Assembly (NCBI GenBank): GCA_964441755.1
Contig: CAYTVG010000006.1
Span: forward strand, 62,001 to 126,000
From: JAUMBM01 sp964441755
GTDB taxonomy: Bacteria; Bacteroidota; Bacteroidia; Chitinophagales; Saprospiraceae
DNA: 64,000 bases
Direction: 5' to 3'
Position numbers and translations under genes: made by a program. The notes beneath the pieces were generated by a model. The model searched no databases. It was not told the origin of the DNA and worked only from the letters and a program-made list of their open reading frames with translations. Below, piece after piece: positions 34,630 through 42,917 of the stretch; position 1 is the stretch's first letter; each line of letters opens with the position of its first letter.

Positions 34630-34980
34630 TTACCAGGCGAGATCAGCCAGGTCTTCTTCGGCCAGTGGAGGAGAGTTGACGTGTTGTTTGGTGAATGCGC
34701 GTTGTTTTTGGCGCTCCAGCACCAAACGAGCCAGTCCGACATTAGCAGGCTCCGGCGCCAGCGGATGCAAGGCAGCACTCACTTTAGCCTCATTGACATC
34801 CATTCGGTACATGAGGCTAAGCAGCCATTCCATGCGATGCTCTATCAGCCAGGCAATCCGGTTGGCCAGCAAATCGAAAACTTCCGCTTCGCTCATTTTT
34901 TCAAATTCAGCTGCCTCATCCCATTCCAAATCCTTGCGGATCAGCTCCAGTGCCTGTGCCAGATTTGATGTTGCCTCCAT
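34630..34980 (-). CDS. Conserved-looking small helical protein, function unknown
   Basis: A 116-residue soluble, probably all-helical protein. From the ATG at 34980 it reads MEATSNLAQALELIRKDLEW, then RIAWLIEHRMEWLLSLMYRMD, then LARLVLERQKQRAFTKQH. The amphipathic pattern and lack of low complexity suggest a real gene. The 15 upstream codons of the longer frame look non-coding. It is divergent from yraN. I do not recognise a named family and give no function. Confidence 0.65.
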   Translation of the reverse strand: MEATSNLAQALELIRKDLEWDEAAEFEKMSEAEVFDLLANRIAWLIEHRMEWLLSLMYRMDVNEAKVSAALHPLAPEPANVGLARLVLERQKQRAFTKQHVNSPPLAEEDLADLAW

Positions 34981-35110
34981 AACCCTATTTTCTGTTAAAG
35001 ATAGCCAAAATATTGCGGACCTCAAAGGCTACAGCCGAATCTGCAGCTATGCATAAAAATAATACATAAAATAAAGAGGACCTGTATTAGCAATCTTCCT
35101 CTTAAACAAT

Positions 35111-35118
35111 TAGATTTG
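35111..35118 (+). promoter_or_regulatory. -7 box for yraN
   Basis: TAGATTTG is an exact TAnnTTTG match, 40 bases upstream of the yraN ATG. No TTTG lies at the ideal spacing. Confidence 0.4.
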
Positions 35119-35158
35119 TTATCATATCCATCTTGTCGTTTAACGACTCCCTTAGGAT

Positions 35159-35551
35159 ATGGTTTCATTCAAGCCAACCGCATTGAGTTCAGCACACGAT
35201 ACAGGAAAGGAGGGCGAGCGGATAGCCCGGACGTACTTAGAGTCACATGGGTATGTCATTGAAGAACAGAACTGGCGCAAAGGCCGGGCTGAGATCGACA
35301 TCATTGCAAAGGAAGGAGACATCCTTGTTTTTGTCGAAGTAAAAACAAGATCGTCGGAGGACTATGGTCGCCCGGAGCTTTTCATCTCTCCGCGCCAGGC
35401 TGAATTACTGGCAGCAGGTGCTGCCGCTTACATGGAATCGATTGATTATGACTGGGAAATTCGGTTTGACGTTATTTCTATCATACTCAACCCCAACGGC
35501 AGCTACGAGCTCAACCATTTAAAAGACACCTACTTCCCCGGTATGGAGTGA
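35159..35551 (+). CDS. yraN: YraN family (UPF0102) nuclease-fold protein
   Basis: A 130-residue member of the UPF0102/YraN family, with the restriction-endonuclease-like fold of Holliday-junction resolvases. GKEGERIARTYLESHGYVI forms the N-terminal helix block. AEIDIIAKEGDILVFVEVKTR carries the Asp and the E-x-K active-site residues. The DNA-processing role is inferred from the fold; the family's cellular job is not well established. It stands alone and converges on the sigma-factor gene, with a hairpin between them. Confidence 0.9.
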   Translation: MVSFKPTALSSAHDTGKEGERIARTYLESHGYVIEEQNWRKGRAEIDIIAKEGDILVFVEVKTRSSEDYGRPELFISPRQAELLAAGAAAYMESIDYDWEIRFDVISIILNPNGSYELNHLKDTYFPGME

Positions 35552-35624
35552 TAAGATTGGTCAGAAAGTACAAAGTTGCTAAAACAGAAGTGGGAGTGAT
35601 GGCCGGCTTTAAGCCTGCATGTAA

Positions 35625-35649
35625 GATTTTCTGCCAGCGGCAGAAAATC
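35625..35649. terminator. Hairpin between convergent yraN and sigma-factor genes
   Basis: GATTTTCTGCC-AGC-GGCAGAAAATC, perfect 11-bp arms with a small loop, 74 bases from either stop, placed to serve both transcripts. Confidence 0.55.
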
Positions 35650-35723
35650 CAAACTAGCACTTATGTGTTTATTTACAGCTTCACGGAGCAGCCTGCTGCC
35701 CAAAGATACTTTGACAAGGCTTA

Positions 35724-36368
35724 TCACCCTGCCCTGCGATTCAGCGAGACCTCTGTATAAGCATTGACCCCTCTGCTTTGCAGCACATCTGCCAACAGCT
35801 CTTTGGCTCTAAAAAGCTGTGCCTTAACTGTTCCCAGTGGCACTTTGAGTTGGTCGGCCATTTCCTCGTAGGACATTTCATTGTCGTAGCGCATTTCGAG
35901 CATCATGCGATACTTATCGCTGAGCTGCTCCATACAATAGCGCATCACCTCTATCCGCTGTTTGCGGATGATAAACTGTTCGGGATCGAGATTATCGGTG
36001 CGGAGTGTTTCCCGGAAATCTTGTTCGCCAGTTTCGGCCGTATAGGAATGGTCGATAGAAAGCATAGACAGCCGCTTACGGCGGACAAAATCGATGCAAT
36101 TGTTGACAGCTATTTTATACAGCCAGGTGCTGAAAGCATAGCTGGGTGCATAGCTGGCAATGCGGGTGAAAGCCTTTCCGAAGGCCTCAATGGTCAGATC
36201 ATTGGCATCTTCGCGATCTTTGGTCATACGAAGCATCAGGTGATAGACGGCCGATTGGTGGCGCTCCATGAGTCGGGTAAAAGACGTTTGGCAACCACAC
36301 TTGGCTTGTTCAACCAGAAAATAATCATCCTGTGCTTTTCTGGTTTGGGGGAATTGAGCTACTTCCAT
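35724..36368 (-). CDS. ECF-type RNA polymerase sigma factor
   Basis: A 214-residue extracytoplasmic-function sigma factor. Region 2 is clear (DREDANDLTIEAFGKAFTRI and FSTWLYKIAVNNCIDFVRR, about residues 45-90). Region 4 ends in a helix-turn-helix (MSYEEMADQLKVPLGTVKAQL, about residues 160-180). The ATG at 36368 overlaps the end of the upstream glycosyltransferase gene by ten bases, so it is the third gene of the TPR-glycosyltransferase-sigma operon. No anti-sigma factor is adjacent, so how it is controlled cannot be read from the context. Confidence 0.92.
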   Translation of the reverse strand: MEVAQFPQTRKAQDDYFLVEQAKCGCQTSFTRLMERHQSAVYHLMLRMTKDREDANDLTIEAFGKAFTRIASYAPSYAFSTWLYKIAVNNCIDFVRRKRLSMLSIDHSYTAETGEQDFRETLRTDNLDPEQFIIRKQRIEVMRYCMEQLSDKYRMMLEMRYDNEMSYEEMADQLKVPLGTVKAQLFRAKELLADVLQSRGVNAYTEVSLNRRAG

Positions 36369-37489
36369 TGTTTTACGAATCGACTTCCGGTGAATAATAC
36401 CGGTGCGAACAACAAGTAGTAGAAGCACAGCAGACCATCCAGCAACCAAAACCCAAGAGCAACATCTCTCGCTTTCATGCCGGCACTTATCAATCCACCG
36501 ATGGTGGCCACTACTACCATTCGCACCCCAAAAAAAATCAATACTAGCGGCCACCAGCTGGTGTGCATACATATTACCAGCACCCCCAGCCCGTAATGAG
36601 CCAGGTGGCTTACCGAGAACATAGCCAGTAACCACTGGTGTTCGCGGCGATAATGATACCCCACGCTAAGATGTCGCTTTTTTTGTCGGTAGTAGCCTCT
36701 CCAAGTTCTTACAGGCACAGACCAGGTAAAAGCATCGGGATTTAACACCCAGGCTGTAGCGCCCGGACGAGCGGCCCGATTGACAAACAGGTCATCGTCG
36801 CCCGAAAGTAAGTGTCGAAATCCCCGCAATTTTCCGTACCGATCAAACAAATTTTTTCGGTAGGCAAGATTGCGGCCAACCCCCATATAGGGGATTCCCG
36901 AGATAGCAAAGGAAAAATACTGAATAGCTGTGTAGATAGTCTCAAAACGCTGCCAGCGGTTAAGCCAGCCCGGCTGATGTTTGTAGGCTCCATATCCCAA
37001 CACCAGCTGAGCACCGCTATTGAGAGGGGAAGCCATTAATTGCAGCCAGGCAGGAGATGCTGGCGAGCAATCGGCATCAGAAAGTACAAGATTTTCAAAG
37101 CGGGCAGCCTCAATACCCGCGACTAAAGCTCTCTTTTTACCACCTGAATGTGGATAATCCAGATTCAGAACCGCTAAGTTAGGATATTCTTTTTGAAAAT
37201 CCAAGAGTATGTTTAAACTTTCATCTGAAGAATTATCATTTACGACAATCACTTCATACACGGGGTATTGCTGCTGCAGAAAGGCGGGCAGATACTGCTT
37301 GAGGTTGGAAGCTTCATTGCGGGCACAAATGATGACAGACACAGGGGCTGGCACACTCCCGGGATCAGCCAGCGGGGGTCTGTACAAACGGCGAAAAATA
37401 ACCAGCCAGTAGACCAGCTGAACAGCGGTTGCCAACAGAAAAAAGAGAAAAAAAAATGCAGCAAGCGTTTCCATGGCTGTCGGATCCAT
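36359..37489 (-). CDS. Family 2 glycosyltransferase, membrane-bound
   Basis: A 376-residue inverting GT2 enzyme, predicted to act at the cytoplasmic face of the inner membrane. An N-terminal membrane segment (AAFFFLFFLLATAVQLVYWLV) precedes the catalytic domain: PVSVIICARNEASNL, YEVIVVNDNSSDESL, LSDADCSPASPAW (DxD-type metal site), LLSGDDDLFVNRAA and YYRQKKRHLSVGYHY (QxxRW-like). Two or three C-terminal membrane helices follow. The start at 37489 is two bases after the TPR gene stop; ATG 37474 is also possible. The acceptor could be a surface glycan or lipid and is unknown. Confidence 0.92.
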   Translation of the reverse strand: MDPTAMETLAAFFFLFFLLATAVQLVYWLVIFRRLYRPPLADPGSVPAPVSVIICARNEASNLKQYLPAFLQQQYPVYEVIVVNDNSSDESLNILLDFQKEYPNLAVLNLDYPHSGGKKRALVAGIEAARFENLVLSDADCSPASPAWLQLMASPLNSGAQLVLGYGAYKHQPGWLNRWQRFETIYTAIQYFSFAISGIPYMGVGRNLAYRKNLFDRYGKLRGFRHLLSGDDDLFVNRAARPGATAWVLNPDAFTWSVPVRTWRGYYRQKKRHLSVGYHYRREHQWLLAMFSVSHLAHYGLGVLVICMHTSWWPLVLIFFGVRMVVVATIGGLISAGMKARDVALGFWLLDGLLCFYYLLFAPVLFTGSRFVKQWK

Positions 37490-37491
37490 GG

Positions 37492-38970
37492 TTACTGTAA
37501 TCTCGACAAGCCTGCCTTTGCCTGCTGGTGCAGTGCAGTAGCGTGGTCGAAAGGATGGATGCGCAGGCAATGGTTGTAATAAGCTTTGGCATCGCCGGTC
37601 CGCCCGCGTTGTTCGTGTATTAGTCCGGCCTGCAAAGCGGCATTACAAGCATAGGAAGCAGGATGTTTGGCTCCAACAGCTATGACCTCATCGTACTGCC
37701 GGATGGCTTCATCCCAGCGTTGCAGCCCCTGCAACACCCTTCCGCGGCGGTAGATAAACTCGAGTTGGTCATCCGCTGATAAGGCCTCTTTAGCTATTTC
37801 GGCCAGTTTGGAATCGGCACGTGTGTAGTAGCCCCCGTCAAACAGCAATCTTGCCTGCAGCAATATCAACTGTGGTACATTTGCCTGCATAGCCTCTCTG
37901 AGTGCATTCTTGTCACCGCCGGCGCTATCATACCCCTGGCTTTTGACCAACTGCATATACTGCCTGTATCCGGTGGGATTGCCCAGCAGCAGTTCACACC
38001 AACCCAGTTTCTGGTAGGTTTCTTTGATATAATGCCTGCCACGCCCTTGTCTGATAAACAAGCGAAAATCTGCTGCTGCGGAGGTATCCAGGCGGCGCAA
38101 TTTGGCCAAGCCTGTCATATAATGAAGGAAAGGGAAGGGCATAAACTGGCTGCCGGCAGGTCGTTGTCGCAACCACTGCAGCGCCTGATCATTGCGTCCG
38201 GTACGCATAGCAATATTGGCCATAACAAAACAATGCAGCGGATTGGATGCAGGATTGAGCCCCGCGTTGCTGATAGCCTGCCAGGCCAGTTCAGGCCTGT
38301 TATCGAGATGCAGCAGCAGGAAGGCGTAGAGTACGCTGGTTTCCTGTAAATAAAGATAATCCGTCGCGCGTGTTTGCGCTAACAGACGCTCAACTTCGCG
38401 TTTACCCTGACCGACCGTTCCCTCGAGGCTGCTCACCAGTTGCAATGCCCAGCGATACTCATCGGGCACCGTACCCACAGCTGCGTGCAGGATACCTAAA
38501 TCTTTGAGATTGCCTATAAAATCCGGGAAGCGAGCCTGATTGCGCTGCAAGAGGCGGTATGCCTGATTGATATCGGTAAAAGCCGACCAGTAGTCGCCAA
38601 ACCTAAAGCGAAGGAGCGCCCAGTGAAGCCGTATCTCCGCCTGTACGTAGAGATGATAAGGCGAGCGCGGCTCCCCCCCTGCAACAGCCTGCAGGCGGCG
38701 ATCCCTGTTGGCGAGCCTGCTTCGATACACGGATTCGTCTTCGCTGATGTATATCTCAAAAAAATCGAGATAATTTTCGAGATGGTACACCATCAGATTA
38801 CCCGGTTCGCTGCGTTTCAGCCTTGCGATACTGAGCAAAGCCTCTTGCTTTTGCAGTGATGTAATCTGCTGGTAAGCCGTTCGAACCAACGGACTGAGCT
38901 GATAATAACCACGAGCCGACAAGGAACTTGCGGAAAGCAGCAACAGTACGAAAGTTATTATTCTATGCAT
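37492..38970 (-). CDS. Exported TPR-repeat protein
   Basis: A 492-residue protein with a signal peptide (MHRIITFVLLLLSASSLSARG) followed by helical pairs across its length. The clearest tetratricopeptide repeats are near the C-terminus (YRRGRVLQGLQRWDEAIRQYD and AGLIHEQRGRTGDAKAYYNHC, the latter lacking a canonical full repeat). It is probably periplasmic and works as a scaffold in protein complexes. It heads an operon with a glycosyltransferase and an ECF sigma factor, hinting at an envelope task. The ATG at 38970 is chosen for the signal peptide. Confidence 0.75.
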   Translation of the reverse strand: MHRIITFVLLLLSASSLSARGYYQLSPLVRTAYQQITSLQKQEALLSIARLKRSEPGNLMVYHLENYLDFFEIYISEDESVYRSRLANRDRRLQAVAGGEPRSPYHLYVQAEIRLHWALLRFRFGDYWSAFTDINQAYRLLQRNQARFPDFIGNLKDLGILHAAVGTVPDEYRWALQLVSSLEGTVGQGKREVERLLAQTRATDYLYLQETSVLYAFLLLHLDNRPELAWQAISNAGLNPASNPLHCFVMANIAMRTGRNDQALQWLRQRPAGSQFMPFPFLHYMTGLAKLRRLDTSAAADFRLFIRQGRGRHYIKETYQKLGWCELLLGNPTGYRQYMQLVKSQGYDSAGGDKNALREAMQANVPQLILLQARLLFDGGYYTRADSKLAEIAKEALSADDQLEFIYRRGRVLQGLQRWDEAIRQYDEVIAVGAKHPASYACNAALQAGLIHEQRGRTGDAKAYYNHCLRIHPFDHATALHQQAKAGLSRLQ

Positions 38971-39195
38971 GCCAGAGGATTTGACCCTGCCCGATAACGG
39001 GCCGGCGGTGTACAGCCAGCACGCAAGAAGAAGCAGCAACGCTCAGCATGTCATTGGATTTCCCCGGCTGCTTGAAGCGACCTGTTTTTTGGAGGCCTGC
39101 ATATCTGACGACAACTAATTTGCTGCTTCAAAAAAGCATAAATCTCTAAAAAACAAAACATTTTTCAAGTCCGGCAGACATTCCCGACCAAATCT

Positions 39196-39957
39196 TTAGG
39201 CCATTTCGACCGCATCAACCCTTGGCTCGGCGATCATCTCGTCTACCAGTACGCGGCCACAGTGTTCGCAGGCAATAATTTTTTTGCGCTGAGCGATTTC
39301 CAGTTGTTGCTGGGGAGGGATGGTATTGAAGCAACCTCCGCAAGCATTGCGGGAGACGGTCACAACAGCCAGTCCGTTGCGATAAGACTTGCGTGTCTTG
39401 TCATAAGCTCGCAGCAATCGATCTTCGATCAATTTACGAGCTTTTTCAGATTTTTTATTGAGATCCGTTTCTTCCTTTTCCGTTTTCTCAATAATCTGCT
39501 GCAGCTCAACCTTTTTGGCTTCCAGCTCAGCAGCTTTGCTATGCATACGTTCCTTGGCAGCGATGAGCGTCTCATCCTTTGCCAGGATATCTTTGTTAGC
39601 CTGGTTAATTTTCTTTTGGGAGAGCTGAATTTCGAGGCGCTGCAGTTCAATCTCCTTGGTCAGTGCGTCGAATTCGCGGTTATTTTTAACATTATCCATC
39701 TGCTGCTCATAGCGGATAATGAGTGCTTCGGCCTCTTTAATATTATTCTGGTGGCGGACGATGTCCTGCCGCAAATCCTGAAGTTGTGATTCGAGGCGGT
39801 TAACACGCGTTTCCAGGCCGATCATTTCATCCTCCAGATCGCTCACCTCCATGGGCAGCTCGCCCTTGAGGATCTGAATCTCATCAATCTGGCTGTCAAT
39901 TTGTTGCAGACTATACAAGTCACGCAGTTTCTCTTCAATACTTTTTTCGATGGCCAT
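39196..39957 (-). CDS. Coiled-coil zinc-ribbon protein (CT398-like)
   Basis: A 253-residue protein with a long antiparallel coiled coil (about residues 5-185) and a C4 zinc ribbon at the end (Cys206 and Cys209 in CGGC, Cys230 and Cys233 in CEHC). This is the CT398/zf-RING_7 family, proposed to bind nucleic acid or to act with secretion or sigma factors in chlamydiae; its role in Bacteroidota is unknown. It follows the Nif3 gene by 36 bases on the same strand and is probably co-transcribed. Confidence 0.9.
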   Translation of the reverse strand: MAIEKSIEEKLRDLYSLQQIDSQIDEIQILKGELPMEVSDLEDEMIGLETRVNRLESQLQDLRQDIVRHQNNIKEAEALIIRYEQQMDNVKNNREFDALTKEIELQRLEIQLSQKKINQANKDILAKDETLIAAKERMHSKAAELEAKKVELQQIIEKTEKEETDLNKKSEKARKLIEDRLLRAYDKTRKSYRNGLAVVTVSRNACGGCFNTIPPQQQLEIAQRKKIIACEHCGRVLVDEMIAEPRVDAVEMA

Positions 39958-39993
39958 ATAGTATATTATTCCGGATTGTAAACAAAGAGATTC

Positions 39994-41013
39994 TCAGCAA
40001 AGGTAGCGCACGGGATTGGTTGTAGTCTCCGCACAAAACGCCGCAAATGTAACAAATTTTTCGCGAATTATGTTGCATAGCAGGTCCACCGTAAATTGTT
40101 CACTCTCATAGTGTCCAATATCAGCAATCAGCAACTGCCCGTCTGCATCAAAAAATTCGTGGTATTTGTAGTCTGCCGTGACGAATGCATCTGCCTGCAA
40201 TGCAAGTGCTTTGGGCAGCAGGAAGCTACCGGCACCCCCACACACGGCCACTTTGCTAATTGGGCGATCGGGCAATTGTGTATACCTGATACAGGCCGTG
40301 TGCATTTGCCGGCGCAGGTGGTGTAAAAAGTCCATAGGCTCCATAGGCTGTGGCAGGTGGCCAATCATCCCTGCACCGACCGTTGGCGTATCCTCTTCCG
40401 TAGAAAAGTAGCTAACATTAGACACAGGAAACTGCGACAGACGGCGGCGCACATCCGACAGCACATGTGCCGGAAATACCAGTTCGAGCCGGCTTTCAGA
40501 GAGCTGATCAAGGCCCCCACCCTGCAAGCTTAGCTGCAACTCTCCAATGCCCGACAACGACTGCTGCAGCGCGGGTATTGCCGCGGCAGGCAAGCAGGCT
40601 GACAGCTGCATATTGACCCGTTTGGGAGCCAGGATGCTCGTCTCCTGCAGTCCGATACGGTCAGCTATCACCGTATTTACCCCTTGCTGATAGACATTGT
40701 CGAGATTGGTATGAATGGCATAGATAGCCAGGTCCTCCTTAATGGCGTGGATTATAACCCGTTCGACATAATTGCGGCCCGTGATCTTCTTCAGCCCGCG
40801 AAAAACGATCGGGTGATGTGTCACCACCAGGTTGCAGCCCTTGGCGACTGCTTCTTGCAGCACAGCCTCTGTAGCATCGAGACAGCACAGCACGCCCGTT
40901 ACCGGCCATTCGGGGCGCCCCGTGAGCAGGCCGGCATTATCGTAATCCTCCTGGTATTGGGGAGGTGCAATGCGTTCCAGTGCAGCAATCACCTCTCGTA
41001 CAGTGGTTATCAT
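39994..41013 (-). CDS. Nif3-like dinuclear metal-centre protein
   Basis: A 339-residue member of the Nif3/YqfO/GTP cyclohydrolase 1 type 2 superfamily. Metal-ligand motifs are seen in LVVTHHPIVFRGL (two His), IYAIHTNLDNV and, near the end, FVTADYKYHEF plus LLIADIGHYESE. An inserted domain lies in the middle. The family forms hexamers with two metal ions, but its reaction is not settled. It comes before the zinc-ribbon gene on the minus strand, a pairing common in Bacteroidota as I recall. Confidence 0.9.
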   Translation of the reverse strand: MITTVREVIAALERIAPPQYQEDYDNAGLLTGRPEWPVTGVLCCLDATEAVLQEAVAKGCNLVVTHHPIVFRGLKKITGRNYVERVIIHAIKEDLAIYAIHTNLDNVYQQGVNTVIADRIGLQETSILAPKRVNMQLSACLPAAAIPALQQSLSGIGELQLSLQGGGLDQLSESRLELVFPAHVLSDVRRRLSQFPVSNVSYFSTEEDTPTVGAGMIGHLPQPMEPMDFLHHLRRQMHTACIRYTQLPDRPISKVAVCGGAGSFLLPKALALQADAFVTADYKYHEFFDADGQLLIADIGHYESEQFTVDLLCNIIREKFVTFAAFCAETTTNPVRYLC

Positions 41014-41053
41014 GTTGGCAGCAGCGTATGTGCCCGCGAGCCGGTGGCGGCGG

Positions 41054-41120
41054 GCTGTTTTTTTTGTAAAAAAAGCTATTACAGGAGGCTTTTGGGCGGC
41101 GGCAGCCGCCTAAAAACCCT
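41054..41120. terminator. Paired hairpins after the heptose adenylyltransferase gene
   Basis: An AT-rich element (about 41054-41076, T8 and A7 arms ending in GC) and a GC-cored hairpin (41086-41120, core TTTTGGGCGGC, loop GGCA). They lie 10-76 bp past the stop of the minus-strand gene. Confidence 0.55.
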
Positions 41121-41129
41121 GCAGCAGCA

Positions 41130-41615
41130 TCAGCTATGCTGTCGGATGCGGGCCTCGATGGCTGTTGTCGAGTAGCCATCGATCAACGACAGTACCCTTA
41201 CCGATCCGCCCCAGGCCAGCACCTCATCGGCACCGACAATCTCTCCAGGGCGGTAGTCCCCCCCTTTCACCAGCAGATCGGGCCGGATGGCCCGGATGAG
41301 CGAGAGCGGTGTATCCTCATCGAAGATGACCACCAGATCTACCATCAGCAAGCAGGCCAGCAGCAGCGCACGCGCCTGCTCGTCCATGATTGGGCGCCCC
41401 TCCCCTTTGAGTCTCCGCACGGAAGCATCGCTGTTGAGACCCACCACCAGGCGATGCCCCAGCGCACGCGCCTCCAACAGATAGCGAAGGTGGCCCGGAT
41501 GAATCAAATCAAAGCAACCATTGGTAAAAACCACGCGCTCAGCTGTGAGGCGCCAGCCGGCGACCAGCCGGAGCGCCTCCGTCAGCGGCAATATTTTTGA
41601 TTCAGGCTGCATCAT
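41130..41615 (-). CDS. rfaE2: D-glycero-beta-D-manno-heptose 1-phosphate adenylyltransferase
   Basis: A 161-residue nucleotidyltransferase equal to the C-terminal domain of HldE. It activates heptose-1-phosphate with ATP to ADP-heptose for the lipopolysaccharide core. Family motifs are VVFTNGCFDLIHPGH (HxGH site), LVVGLNSDASVRRLKG, LLVKGGDYRPGEIVG and DGYSTTAIEARIR. The kinase half of HldE is not here and is usually a separate gene in such cases. The start lies inside the end of the flippase-like gene (14-base overlap), so the two are co-transcribed. Confidence 0.93.
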   Translation of the reverse strand: MMQPESKILPLTEALRLVAGWRLTAERVVFTNGCFDLIHPGHLRYLLEARALGHRLVVGLNSDASVRRLKGEGRPIMDEQARALLLACLLMVDLVVIFDEDTPLSLIRAIRPDLLVKGGDYRPGEIVGADEVLAWGGSVRVLSLIDGYSTTAIEARIRQHS

Positions 41616-42654
41616 CGATTACCTCTTTGGGCCGGCCGTTTATCAAGGGCAGCAGGACCAGTGCCAGCAAGCCGATGAGAATATTACAACCCAGCTGTAT
41701 GGTGAAAAAAGAAATGTTGGCAAAAGAAAAGCCGTCGCTGCCACTCACCCCGTACATACCCAGCGCTACCTGCGCGAGAAAATGATAGGTGCCCATACCC
41801 CCCGGCGAAGGGATGACGATCCCCCAACTACCGAAAACAAATACGATAAGGGCAGCCGTGGCCGACAGCCCGGCCGTAGGGCCAAAAGAAAAGAAACACC
41901 AATAGACCATCAAAAAATACATGGCCCAGACATTGATGCTGTGGAGTACGAACAAACCAGGCTTATCAAGTCGGGCAACGGTCCGCAGTCCCTCTACAAA
42001 TCCCTGCGCAGCCCCTGCTATTTTGGTGTATACAGCGGTGCGCTGCAGCGGTTTGCGAAAAATATAGAGCAGCGCCATCCCCAGCAGGCCGACAACTGCG
42101 AATACGGCCAGGGTCCCCCCTTTCGACAAGTCCACGTATTGCGTAGCGAAAGTTTCAATGCGGTCAAATTCGAGGAAAACCGCCAGTGAGGTAATCAGCA
42201 ACAGACTCACAACATCAATCATCCGGTCGACGACTACGGTACCGATTACTTTATCGACCGGTATGCGCTCATAGCTGGCCATGCTGCCTGCCCGAACGAT
42301 CTCTCCCAGCCGCGGCAGCCCCATATTGGCAAAATACCCCAGTACGATGGTGAGGAAACCATTGATGAGGCGAGGCCGGTGGCCCAGCTGCTGCAGGAGC
42401 ATGTTCCAGCGGATGGCGCGGCTGATGTTGCTGATGATAAAAGCTGCGCAAATCGCCAGCAGCCAGTAGACGTTGGCCGAAGCAAAGTCATTGGCGACCT
42501 TTACGACCAGGCTGCAGTCTGCTGCCGCAATGCCCTTTTGCAGGCAATCCTGCTGGTAAGCTTTATTTTGGTGGCGATACACCAGGAAGAGGATGCCGAC
42601 GCCTGTGCCGAGGAAAACCAGAAATTTGGCTGTATTGATGAGAGTTCTTTTCAA
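41602..42654 (-). CDS. Lysylphosphatidylglycerol synthase-type flippase-like membrane protein
   Basis: A 350-residue polytopic membrane protein of the UPF0104/LPG_synthase_TM (AglD/MprF N-terminal) family, with about eight transmembrane segments. Characteristic parts are ISNISRAIRWNMLLQQLG, GYFANMGLPRLGEIVRAGSM and VIPSPGGMGTYHFLAQVAL. Relatives flip or transfer lipids, so a role in moving lipids across the inner membrane is likely but unproven. The gene overlaps rfaE2 by 14 bases, linking it to envelope lipid or lipopolysaccharide assembly. Confidence 0.88.
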   Translation of the reverse strand: MKRTLINTAKFLVFLGTGVGILFLVYRHQNKAYQQDCLQKGIAAADCSLVVKVANDFASANVYWLLAICAAFIISNISRAIRWNMLLQQLGHRPRLINGFLTIVLGYFANMGLPRLGEIVRAGSMASYERIPVDKVIGTVVVDRMIDVVSLLLITSLAVFLEFDRIETFATQYVDLSKGGTLAVFAVVGLLGMALLYIFRKPLQRTAVYTKIAGAAQGFVEGLRTVARLDKPGLFVLHSINVWAMYFLMVYWCFFSFGPTAGLSATAALIVFVFGSWGIVIPSPGGMGTYHFLAQVALGMYGVSGSDGFSFANISFFTIQLGCNILIGLLALVLLPLINGRPKEVIDDAA

Positions 42655-42743
42655 AGGGGAAGTTGGTTGTTAGAAAGGTGCAAAGATACGGAAGCCTGCC
42701 AGCTTAGGCAAGATATTATTTGCTGCACAGGAAAGGGTGGGTT

Positions 42744-42906
42744 CATACCATCATTGGCAGCTGCGCCGCCAATGATGGTATGTTTTTTTTTGTGATTTCG
42801 CCGCTGAGGCGGCGAAATCACGTAGGGGAGTTCCAATCATTGGCAGCTGCGCCGCCAATGATGGTATATTTTTTTTGTGATTTCGCCGCTGAGGCGGCGA
42901 AATCAC
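42744..42906. repeat. Tandem 87-bp unit, each with two hairpins
   Basis: Two copies with an 87-bp period. Each holds a GC-cored hairpin (copy 1 at 42744-42782, 15-bp arms CATACCATCATTGGC; copy 2 at 42837-42862 with shorter arms) and a second hairpin (GTGATTTCGCCGC ... GCGGCGAAATCAC, at 42792-42821 and 42877-42906). The copies differ at few positions. The array lies between the symporter stop (42918, minus) and the flippase start. Confidence 0.85.
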
Positions 42907-42917
42907 GTGGGGGAGCT

